Shown: piece after piece, positions 22,661 through 33,214 of the stretch | How positions within the stretch are numbered: position 1 is the first letter of the stretch | Layout of the letters: each line of letters begins with the position of its first letter | NCBI GenBank assembly: GCA_951799405.1 | Contig: OX637344.1 | Coordinates: 10,664,001 to 10,728,000, forward strand | Length of the DNA stretch: 64,000 bases | Direction of reading: 5' to 3' | Origin: Agapetus fuscipes | Taxonomy: Eukaryota > Arthropoda > Insecta > Trichoptera > Glossosomatidae | Notes under the pieces: generated by a model | Told to the model about the DNA's origin: nothing | Databases searched by the model: none | The model's input: only the letters and a program-made list of their open reading frames with translations | Made by a program: the position numbers and the translations under genes

Positions 22661-22701
22661 TGCGTACGCACTAGGCGGCATGCTGCACTAGTGCGTACGC
22701 A
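22661..22701. repeat. Small GC-rich hairpin within an R3 copy
   Basis: TGCGTACGCACTAG and CTAGTGCGTACGCA face each other over a 13-base spacer, replacing normal R3 sequence. Confidence 0.8.
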
Positions 22702-24559
22702 CCCTAAGTCAAGGAACATGATTTTTCTTTTTTATTCCAATTTTATATTTTTTTAATGAGTCTAACTATTTAAAGGTTTCGTTAATAAATTAGGCATTGA
22801 AGATTAATTAAATTATAATACACGGAAGTACATTTTTCAAAAAAAAATTGAAGTTAATAGGTAACCTTGATTTGCTTTATTAATATACATACAAGATGTG
22901 CTACAAGATGGCGCGGTAGTTGCGATTTTCTCCACTTTCAGTATAATCGGTGTAGCACAATAGATAATAATATTTTTGATGTGTAAATAAATAAGTACAC
23001 ATTAGGAGTTCCTTGTTACATGTTAAGGTCGGTATGCGGCTAACCCCCCTTGCTGTAAAACTAGGTTCACTTTTGATAATGCCACCCCAGTTTCAGGGAA
23101 AGTGGCAAGAGTTTCAAAGTGTATGTTTATGTGAGATTTGATTTACTTTGTATACACCTAAACATGCAACATGTGTATTTAATATGAGCCTTGAATATCA
23201 ATAAATCTCTGCAACTTAGATTATACAGGAGGATTTATTCGGTGAGCGCTGTTTTCGTGTGAATCACACCTCAAGAGCTCTCTGCAATCATGATCGTCTC
23301 TTATTCTATATAAAGCCCCGGTTCTCAAGCAAGACCCAGTTTTTGTAAGGCTGGGTGGTACTTACTTTTTTTCGAAGGTTTTTGGTAATCAGCATGCCTA
23401 TTCATTTCTTCTTGGACCAAAACTGGGCGGACGACATTAAACGTGTCTGAAGAACTGAAAAGTATACCATTTTTTTTATTTAAAAAATTACTTACTTGGA
23501 GTAATTTGTCTTTTTTTTTTTAATATGCCTGTTTATTTATAGGAATAGCCACCCCAAGGGTGCTTCTATGTATTGAAGCTACTATTTTACAAATGTGTCT
23601 TAAGCAACCTTCTGAAACTGCCAACACTGGTATCCTTTACTCCAGACTTAGCTCCAGAGGCAGTCAAGTTTGCTTTAATGAAAAAATAACATTTTCTCTT
23701 AATTGCCAATAGGGTAGTTGCAGTGGTAGGGAAAACGGTTAAAAATAATATGGTTGTGTAGACTACATCTCAAGGATCACAACCATATATTTTTTAAGTA
23801 GTAAAAATAAAGATATCATTGATAATTTTGAAAAATAAAATGCGGAGAATTTGCAATGTAAACGGCTAGGAACGTTTGACGTCATTTTGACGACAAACGT
23901 CGCTGTCAAACTGACTACCTGGGCCATTTGACACCGAAACTCCGAAGATCTGACGTCACATCCGCCCGAATAAAGAAATGACCTGTTTTAGCGGAAATGG
24001 AAAATACGCGAATTTTAAAGAGCTATAATTTAAAAACTAAGCCACATATAATTTTTTAAAAAACGCAAATGCATTTTAAAAAATATAGCCTACCATTCTC
24101 CAAAGCGTAAAGAAGTGACACTGTACGTGTAGCTTAGAAAGGTAGTTAAACATGTATTAAACACAAGCGTAAAGATGGAGATTTTGAAATATGTAATATC
24201 TTACTATTTATGTGCCCCATTGTCCCTCTCGTCTTGTCGGATGTATTCATCCCCGAACAGATGCATTTTAAATGTAATATGTTTAGTTTTTCATCTGAAT
24301 TGTGTGTTTAAATAACTTTTACTGAAAATTGATAAAACAAAATTGAAGTTTAAATTAACAGAACGTAGAATTGCTCCAGGTCTAGAAATATTCCTTATGT
24401 GTAGAAAACATATGAATAAAAAAAATGGATATAAGAAAATCTGTTAAGCATGACATTTACCGCTGTAGTCACAAATCGTACTATCGCTTCCCTAAGGGCT
24501 TTTGCACCAACCTCCAATCAATATTAGATTGACGCATCAAATTTGATTGCTTGATTCTG

Positions 24560-24690
24560 GTAAGACAGGAGCTTTGCGGTGGCCAGGCCGGTTGCCTGGA
24601 ACAATTTGCCCGCCGGTGTTTGCGCGAAAAGCCTACCACCACCTTCAAAAAGGGACTGAAGACACTGCTTTTTTCCAGAAGCCATGGCGC
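24560..24690 (+). mobile_element. Frameshifted LINE C-terminal fragment
   Basis: VARPVAWNNLPAGVCAKSL followed, after a frameshift, by TTFKKGLKTLLFSR. The pattern P-x-x-WN-x-LP and FK-x-x-LK-T-x-LF is the standard C-terminus of Jockey/CR1-type LINE reverse transcriptases. Confidence 0.7.
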
Positions 24691-24773
24691 CCTTGAGATT
24701 GTCCTGGACCATTAAATGGTGCCACAGGAAAGAAATTATCCATCATCAATCAATCAAGGAACTTCATCTTTCA

Positions 24774-24900
24774 TGTTCAAATTCCATTATATTATTACCC
24801 ACTTCCGAGAAATATTTAACCATCATCAATCAATCAATCAATCAAGGAACTTGGTTAAATATTTCTCGGAAGTGGGTAATTATATGATTGAATTCGAACA
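24774..24900. repeat. 49-bp inverted repeat with 29-base loop
   Basis: Arms 24774-24822 and 24852-24900 share attacccacttccgagaaat and flanks, with (AATC)n-like loops. Confidence 0.88.
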
Positions 24901-25664
24901 GGGAAAATGATGTACATCAGCTGATTTACTTATATGCAACTAAATTTTTGATTTTATGGGAAAAATCACACTTGATTTTGATTTTTGTCTGATTGGAGTT
25001 TGGTGCAAAAGGCCGTTAGTATTCACTAGCACTTAGAATGGAAATATGCATTACACACCTAATGTAAAAAAAACAGTCTAAGCGCCTTAGTCAGGGCTAA
25101 GGGATGGTTTAGTACGATTGGTGAACATTGGGGTAGAATCATTGCATTAATAAAAAATAATTTTATCAAATTTAATTTAGAAAATTGAAACAGAAAGTTT
25201 TCTTCTTGTTAGAAGTTTTTGAATTCAAAATGTAAAAAAAATAAGGGAATTTAACCTATAACTTTGAGGTAGCGTCTCAACAGTTTTGCGACCGACTTTC
25301 TAAGCTTAGTGTTCACTGACTGAAGATGTTTTCCTGGACACAAACATCGAGCCGCCTCCCCTCCTTTCGCATTTGAAAATTTGCCATTATATGAGAAAAA
25401 TACACACATTACTTCCCGTACATTACATCTGTTTACTCACAAATTATAATCACAATTAAACGAGAATACATCATGACGCTCCTTGACTGAAAATAAAATT
25501 CACTTAGCTTTGCATAAAGACCTTCAATTTAAGAAAATTGCACTAGCTGAGTACTTCAAGTGTAACGTCAGAGTAAACTTTTTACAGTTTGTGTATGAAC
25601 TAATCATTACTCTATGGTATGAACACAGTAAAAATTAGTTTATTTTTATTTTGTAGATTCGTGA

Positions 25665-25880
25665 AGAGGAATACAATTCACCATACTATTTTGCCTGGCT
25701 AGAAATAGGTATACACAATATAAATTAAAGAATAATTATTTAATATTTTAATTGATTATTAATTAACAATGACATCTGTTGAACCAGTATCAAAGTTTTT
25801 GTTTATAGGACACGGCGCAAGCGGGGTTTGAACTTGCGATTTCAATAACGCAAATTCTTATCCCTTTGACCATATTATTA
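25665..25880 (-). mobile_element. SINE-C partial copies
   Basis: 25665-25880 keeps tail and mid body. Another fragment is at 16320-16460 (aatgacatctgttgaaccag) in the SLC26 intron between exons 6 and 7. The copy interrupted by hAT spans 57886-58011 and 59071-59100. Confidence 0.65.
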
Positions 25881-26602
25881 TCCAAAACGGAGTTGGCTGG
25901 TTCGCAGATTAAGCCATCGATATTACTTTTATAATGAAACATGTAGGTACCTACATACGTACGTGCATACATCTCCTCAAATCACCACGTATTTCTTTAT
26001 AAGGTTGAGAAATAAAAATAAAAGCTCGATCACTTCAACTGAAGTGGTTGGCGTAAGGCCGGCCCCATTACCTGAAAAAATAAAAAGGTTACACTCGCCA
26101 CATGCGAAATGCCTTTGGGAATAACGCGGCAAGAAGTTACACTATATGTGTAGTTTAATGGGTTGCGATGCCCTTTAATCGTAGCCACATAAAAACTTTC
26201 AGGACATTATGTTTTCGTTCAATGTCTAATTTATTTATGACTTAATACATAATGGATGTAAAAATAATGCGACGCGACGCTTAAATAAGCTAAATTTTAA
26301 TTATTAGATCACGGTGCACAAAATTACTTGCTTCTGATGATTTTGGTTTTTTGATTTTAACATTTATTAGCGTGAATTTAAAATTTAACAAAATAAGCAA
26401 AGATCCCAATTTAATTGAATTATCACACGTCCCAGGAAGTGTGCGTGATTCAATGAAAGATGCTTGAAGTCCAAACATGCAGTAGCTGTCAATACCAAGC
26501 GATAAAACATGGCGTGAACAGTTGATACACATTGTATAAAGATCATTTGACTGCCTGATCAGCTGTTCATGCGCAGCCATTTTTACCGCTTGATTTACTT
26601 AT

Positions 26603-26789
26603 ATGGATACGATCGCTAGACAAGACGAGATCTTGGACTGGAGATGGAAAGTGATGGATAAACATAGTTGGCAAAGGTTTACGGAGGATTTGATATTCAA
26701 GAATGAAGATGATGTTGATGATGAAAAATTGCGATGTTTTACAACGCAAATCACCAGAGCAATATTTTGTATTCAACAAAATAACAAAG
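26603..26789 (+). CDS. Probable first coding exon of an unidentified gene
   Basis: Begins with ATG and runs 62 codons to a plausible donor (AACAAAG|gtacct), ending one base into a codon. The peptide (MDTIARQDEILDWRWKVMDK, then HSWQRFTEDLIFKNEDDVDD, ending IFCIQQNNK) is acidic, Trp-rich and looks like globular protein rather than translated noise. I do not recognise it. I could not find a following exon in matching phase within the next 2 kb; the open stretch at 27094-27282 does not fit. Confidence is limited by the missing partner exons. Confidence 0.45.
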
Positions 26790-27299
26790 GTACCTACATT
26801 TCCTGCATAACAATCATGAGTTTTTTCTTTAAAAATTAAAATTGTGAATATACTAAGTAAAAAAATTATTTACAAAAAACAAAAACAAAAACACCTTGAT
26901 GGAAATATGCACATCTTATTTTTCCTACGCTGAAAATGCCTAGTACATCTAGCGTTGAAAAGCTAAAGCTTTTTGTAAGAAGATATTACCAAAAGAGTTT
27001 TTTTACATAAAGCTTATTCGGTATTTTTAAATAACGTATAATTTTGTTGCTGTGTTTTAGATTTTTTTTTTTTTTTCCTGCCAAAGTTGATTTTTGCTAT
27101 GGTTGAAATACCTATCCTTTAATTTACATGGCAACATAAATGTTTCATGGAACAGCCATAAAATAGTGACGTCTGATTTCACTACCGAGATATATTTTCC
27201 GATATTTCCCGAAGGTGTTGAAGGCCACGCTCTGCAAAAAACGAAAGCATCGAAATTGTTATGTTTTAGACAAAAAAAGTAATGAAACATTGATTGAAA

Positions 27300-28860
27300 A
27301 ACCACTCCAGAGGGTAAATATATAGAAGCGTGAATTAGGTGCTTATAGAAAACTAGATTTTCTTTCTAGGTTACATTTTTTTACGATCCTAGAGTATATA
27401 TAGAAAAAAAACCCTCTTAGAAAATGCTTTTTAAATGGCTCGGAATGTTTTTTCCTCAAAGCACCAGTAAAAATTAAGAATTTTATTTATAGGAATCATT
27501 AGGTAAACATAGTTTTCATTGACAAATCTTGAAACCATTCGATGACAATGACTTTCTTTCTGTAAATATAATATTTTAGTTTGTAGATACAACAGTATTT
27601 TTTTAGATTTTCTCATTGTAAAGCAAATAGCTGAGTACACCCTGCACTGTAAAATATTTAAGTGCTTTTAAAAGCTAGTTATTATTTTTTTACTGAAAGT
27701 ATACGTCTAAAAAAATTATGTCTAGGTAGCAAAAGAAAAGTCACGATTTTCTGTTTGACCGACATTGCGTATTGTTGTATTGAAACGGAAATGTCAACTT
27801 AAAAAAGCTTTAGCCTGTAACCCATAGATGGTAGTTTTTATTTTCAAAATAAGAATGGTGTTGCTATTTTCATAAATTATTAATAAATATTTTATTGTAA
27901 CTTTCTACCTAACTAATAATTTATATGTTATTCATTTTTAATTTTTTTAATGTTACGAATGCAATGAATTTAGTCCCATATTTTTTTTTATCTCATAATG
28001 TAATTTCTGTTCCTTGGCAAATAGGTTGATCATAATGATGCCAAGAATAATGCCAAAAAAAATAAAGCTGTTTCGTGATAAATCCCTGCAACCTTGCAGC
28101 ATGCAACTTTGTAATTTATGGAAGCACAAACTTACACGTGTTTGCTATGACGTAAAAAAACATAGAAGCTAATAAATCTTTGCAACTCAGATAACAGGCA
28201 TAAATATCTTCCTAAGTCAAAATTTGTACATGTAGGTAGATAACATTTTAAATATCCATACCTACGTGAAATTTTCCATTTTGTAAAAGTAACAAAACCA
28301 TTAGATACACACGTGTTTTACATTTAGAGATGATGTATTTATTAGATTTATCTTGTTCGTAGTGCGTAGGTACCTATGGGTCCTTATTTCTATCTACAGT
28401 CTAATCCGCAAGAAAGCATAAAATTTGGCATGCTTGTAGCTTTCTATGCCTATCTATAATCTCAGTTGCAAAAATGCATATTATATTGACACGTCCACAA
28501 ATATACACGTGAAAGTACGCGCTTACACATATTGCATGTGTACGCATACTGACAAAATGAACCAAACTTCAAATGATTATAAACTTTGCAACATTTTTAG
28601 AGTATTGGAGGTCAGCTCATACCAATCTATTAGTCTAACTTTTATGCATTCTGTAAATATTTATTCAGCACAAAAACATCAAGAAATGATGCTTCTGGAT
28701 TTTATGGCCCCATAAGTGTCCTTAGTTGGTTTTTGTTTTTTTACAGAAACGAAGTTTCTAATGAAAAAAATATTTGTGTGCATGGAAGCTACGTGCATGC
28801 CAAATTTCATGCTTTCTTCCAAATAGGACCGTATCTACATTTAGTCTCCCCAGTGTTTGT
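27300..28860. other. No gene recognised
   Basis: AT-rich with a degraded R3 copy around 28010-28200. Short ORFs here have no recognisable motif. Confidence 0.45.
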
Positions 28861-28966
28861 TTGGCTTATCTGCCATTTGATTCAAAGATGACCTTTCATT
28901 GAAATTGTCTTGGGAATCACGTTCTACACAATCTGAGCTAAGAAAAAAACATAAAACGTAAGAAAC

Positions 28967-29282
28967 TCAACGCAACTAAGCTACACATATATTGTAACTT
29001 CTTGCCGCGTTATCCCCGAAGGGGTCGCATGTGGCGAGTTGAACTTATTTTTACAGGTAAGGGGGCCGGCCTTACGCCAACCACTTCAGTTGAAGTGGGG
29101 GTTTCCCAGCTCCCGAGGGGCTCGTACTCATTTCTCGTGAAGGCTGAGTAAACCTTGCCGGTATTTTATTTTGGGGTTTGAAATAAACACCGAAACGGGA
29201 AATCATTTCTGACACCCTCGGTGGGATTTGAACCCGAACTCACGGCATGGAATGCAAGCATTCTACCAACTGAGCTATGGAC
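28967..29282 (-). mobile_element. SINE-A, full-length, inserted in R5
   Basis: Same head, body and tail as the reference copy on the other strand. R5 sequence (aagaaaaaaacataaaac before, acataagacaaacaagcacc after) resumes on either side. Confidence 0.85.
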
Positions 29283-29577
29283 ATAAGACAAACAAGCACC
29301 AAGGGAACGATTTGCCAGCTAAGACCACGGAATATCGTGAGAATAAACTGTAATTGTTTATTTTTCCTACGCCATATTCTCTGCTTCTGTCATCAGCTGA
29401 TGTCTAAAAATGAACCAAATTTTTAGATTTTTGGTACTTTTAATTTGCTTGACATTTATTTTTAGAGATTTTTCTAATCAGTCTAATTTTGGCCCAACTG
29501 TCGTTCGTGCGTTATCAGAAATTTTACAGTTTCCGGTTTTTGCAACTTATTGAATATTGTGTACCTATATTGTGCAG

Positions 29578-29825
29578 TGGTTAACGCTGCAGACTCTTAG
29601 ACTCAATAGAGTTCGATTCCCGGCTGAGAACGAAAAAATCATTTAATTTTTAAAATAATCTCCTTACTGGGTTGAACAGTTCCTATGCCTTTACCAGGGT
29701 CCACCCCGCTTTATAGCAACTGAGTCTCGTTTGTGTAAATGGCGCTTTCTAAAGCGATGACCAAATTCGCAGAGGGCTGTTGAGGTGGCATTCACACAAA
29801 AACAGCACTCATCAAATAATGCATC
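29578..29825 (+). mobile_element. SINE-B copy
   Basis: Diverged head (gtggttaacgctgcagactc, gttcgattcccgg) and the usual tail. Other partial copies lie at 23228-23370, 30797-30910, 31975-32095, 33010-33215 and 43325-43400. Confidence 0.7.
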
Positions 29826-30009
29826 CTGAAAATTTACTAATCTTCTCTGGTGATTGTAATCAATACTTTAGATAGCGACCTGTTGTTCTGCATTTGGTTT
29901 TTTCTTTTTAATAAATCAGGAATTCTCATTCATTCACGAACATCCTTGACAAATAGCTTGGTGTGATGCTGACCATCCAAAGTGTAAAAAAATCCTTTGC
30001 CAATAGGTA

Positions 30010-30420
30010 TGTTCCATCCTATATCACTGTAACTGTAACTCTATCGCCATTCTGCTAGGGATGGCCAGAGCCTCTGTAGATTTGCTTCCATTTTTTCATA
30101 TCATGGCATTGGTACCTCTTTCATTATATTCACACCCCTTTTTCATACATTCCCTTCTTTTAAATTCGCTTTGTATATTAATATTCCATTCTTTCACAGT
30201 TTCACCCAACTGATCCGACCATATTTTTCTCGGTCGTCCCTTTCCACTTTTTTCTTTTGCATTTCCTCTCTATGCACACTTTGTAAGTCTTTCATCATCT
30301 ATTCTTTCTACATGTCCAAACCATTTCATCACATTCCTTTGCACCTTTACCTTCACCATCCCTTCACGTTTCACGGAAGAACGGCAAGAACTGCACTGTT
30401 TATGCTCACTTGAAATCTTA
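30010..30420 (-). mobile_element. Decayed LINE RT fragment
   Basis: The minus strand shows VKVKVQRNVMKWFGHVERID then DERLTK, with frameshifts after it. The family 3' end (gccagagcctctgtagattt, antisense) is at 30063-30085. Confidence 0.7.
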
Positions 30421-32759
30421 CATTTAAATGAGTCTATAATGATGTTACCACTTCTTCCGATGGCGCTACAGCCCATATCTCTCCTTGGGTTCCTACGTAT
30501 AGCATTCGTCTCCAGTTCCTCCTGTCCTCACAGGCCGATCCCAACTTGTCTCCTGGAGAAGTTGCACTGCATCCCCCCTTCTTACTAATACATTTTGTGA
30601 TAAATTTGTTTCTAAAATGTGATAATGTACAAAGATAATGTTGTTCGATAGTTTTGTTTAACGTTCATGTTTTGCTTCGCGAGTTCCCAAGATAGATAGA
30701 TGAATACTGTCAGTTGTCACAGGATGTGGGATAATGCATAATAACTTGCTACTTATCAAAATAAAAATACAAAAACATATAAATAGATTTAAACTGGTCG
30801 TCACGTCATCTAGTGGTTAACGTCTGTGATTACAAATAAAAAATATACTGTGTTCGAATCCGTCGTATTGTAAAACACGTAGTAGTATTCAATTTTTACA
30901 AATTTACCCTGAGGGAAATACTCGTAAATGTAAAAAAAAAATAGTTCAACTTTTTAGAGCTTGTGAAAATTATTTTTTATTAAAAGTTAAAACATTTGAG
31001 AGTTTTATTTTTACAAGTTGAGCATTTATTTTACCTCAAGTACTTTCGACTTGCTTACGTCATTTTCAAGAGGAGACTTAAACAAGAGGGTAGGATTTGG
31101 TGAGAGGAACTTATTCCTTTTCACAAATTAGACGGCCAGCCTCATGCCACACATCATCATCGTCATCATTATCAATGGCACGGTGGGTCTTAAACTTCTT
31201 GATCAATCGCAGCCACCGCTGCCTGTTCAACGCCTTTATTCCAGTCCCATGCTCCTACCGTCCTGCAGTCACCTTAATCAGGGTCTTCCCACCGTCCTGC
31301 GCCCCTTTGAGTCCGTTATCACAACCATCTTTTACAGTCTCCGATGGCCCATTCACTGGATGTGACCCAGCCAATGCAGTCTGCTGACATTTGTTGACAG
31401 AACCGCATCAACGTCTTGGTACAGTTCGTACAGTTAAGAGTTGTATCTTTTTCGTCACATGTTCCCGTTCTATCCCATCCCCTTTACATGATGTGCGGGT
31501 TTCCTTGCTCCTGAGTAAACCTTATCGGTACTGTCTGTAATCCTGTATCTGAGTTGCAAGGACATATTAACATTAATTTCAGATTCATATTAAACGTATG
31601 CCCAGCAGACACGCGTTATTTCGCGCTGACACAAGCTGCATGCGGGTACTCACAAAAATGAGACCCAAACCTCAAATGAACATACACCCTGCAACCCTTG
31701 CCATCTTGAATCTCAAATGACATTGGCAAAGTGAATCAATTTTTACAGTATGGGTGGTCAGCCTCATATCAGCTCTTGCCGACCTTCCCTGAAACAAGGG
31801 TAGATTTAAAAAAAAAAAAATAATAATAATGATAAAAACATTGGCAAAGGGAACCATTTTTACAGTATGGGTGGTCAGCCTCATTTCAACCTATTAGTCA
31901 AGGAACACAACTAATTAATTATACAATAGGTACAATTTTCAAAAATTCCCTACGCTGGGGGGAAAATAAATTAAATTTTCATCCAGCCTAGCAGCAACTG
32001 GGTAATGCTTGAGAATTTGGCGCTTTCTATAGCGATACACAAGCTAGGGTGTGATTCACTTTTAGAACAGCGCTCACCGAATAAATCATCGAAATATGTG
32101 TTCAATTTGATTCTTGCGAAGTCTGTGTAAACCTTGCCGGTCTGCTTCGGCTCCTTGAGGCCAGGATCCAGGAGGGAGGGTGGCCACATCCTGTGCAGCT
32201 GCGCGCGCTGCCCACCTTATCGCTGCCGCAGCCGTCCGGTCCGGCAGGGTGACGTCACTTCTCCGAGCTCGGCCCGCCATGTGGTCCAACGGATAACAAA
32301 ACCTCAGTGTGATTTCATTCCGCTTCTTCGTCTGCCTATTATATCGGAGCTCGCCTTTGAGTAGAAATGAGAAAAACTCTACTCAATTCAAGCGAGAGGG
32401 CTAGGATTCGATTCCCACTAAAGTGTCTCAAACCATTTTCCGTTTCATTGTTTGTTTGAAATGCAAATTGTAGTACAGGTAAGGTTGTTTTAGGGAAGGG
32501 TGTTCAAAGTTGCTGGGTGTACCTATGTTTATTTAAGATTTTGTATTTATTTTATAAATAGTTACACATGCACCATGTGTACGCGTGAGCTTTCGCGTGC
32601 TTGCTTTTGGGCATGCATTCATTATGGTTTATGAATGCTTAATATTATCTAATATATATCTTTACAACTTCTATTTTTGAGATATTTACTCCGACTATAC
32701 TAGAAATAATAACCTTCTCCATTTCATGTGAAATGGTTGGCGTAACACCGTTTTTTTTA

Positions 32760-33012
32760 AAAATAGATTTGTAAAGAGGAATGCAATTCACCAACCTATT
32801 CTGCCTGACCAGAAACAGGTATTAATATCATCAATTAATAATTCATTAATGTTTATTTTAATGAATTATTAATTAATAATTACCCAATAACATCTGTTGA
32901 ACCAGGGTCAAAGTTATGGTCAAATGACCCAGGCGGGGATCGAACCAACGTTGTTCTATTCCAAACACGCTAGAAAGATCAGCCCACTTGGCACCCTCGG
33001 CCATAACACCGA
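32760..33012 (-). mobile_element. SINE-C (tRNA-Leu/Ser-like head)
   Basis: The minus-strand head reads GTCGGTGTTATGGCCGAGGG with B-box GGTTCGATCCCC. The body has tttgaccctggttcaacaga and a palindromic ttaattaataattc segment, and the tail is aggcagaataggttggtg. A third tRNA-derived family, with full copies also at 37735-38000 and 58570-58850. Confidence 0.8.
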
Positions 33013-33214
33013 CTATATCATACCTCAAGAGCCCTCTGTAAGCTTGGTCGTCGTTATATAAAACACTAATTCTCAAGTAGAACCCGGTTACTGTAAGGCT
33101 TGATGTACCTTTGTAAAATTTATTAGAAAAATTCATTGTTTTTTTTTGCGCTCCGACCGGCATTGTACTTACGAATTTCCATTTACGAGTCCGTACTGAC
33201 TAAGGACCGGCGCA

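Larger units (their letters stand above)
23370..26290. other. Intergenic repeat-rich stretch
   Basis: Contains the LINE fragment and inverted repeat near 24.5-24.9 kb. Two inverted segments (about 24466-24535 and 24990-25125, sharing aatcgtacta and gcaccaa-ctccaatca blocks) bracket these and may be ends of a larger DNA element. The rest is featureless AT-rich sequence. Confidence 0.4.

Noticed and set aside
24466..25125. Large TIR transposon spanning both inverted segments
   Set aside because: The arms align only in patches and I could not fix ends or a target duplication; recorded only as a possibility.
27094..27282. 62-codon plus-strand ORF that could follow the exon at 26603
   Set aside because: No acceptor in matching phase; an in-frame stop precedes it and a second frame is equally open, so it cannot be linked.
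30797..30880. Stand-alone tRNA gene
   Set aside because: Box B-like ttcgaatcc is present, but sequence and context match a SINE-B head.
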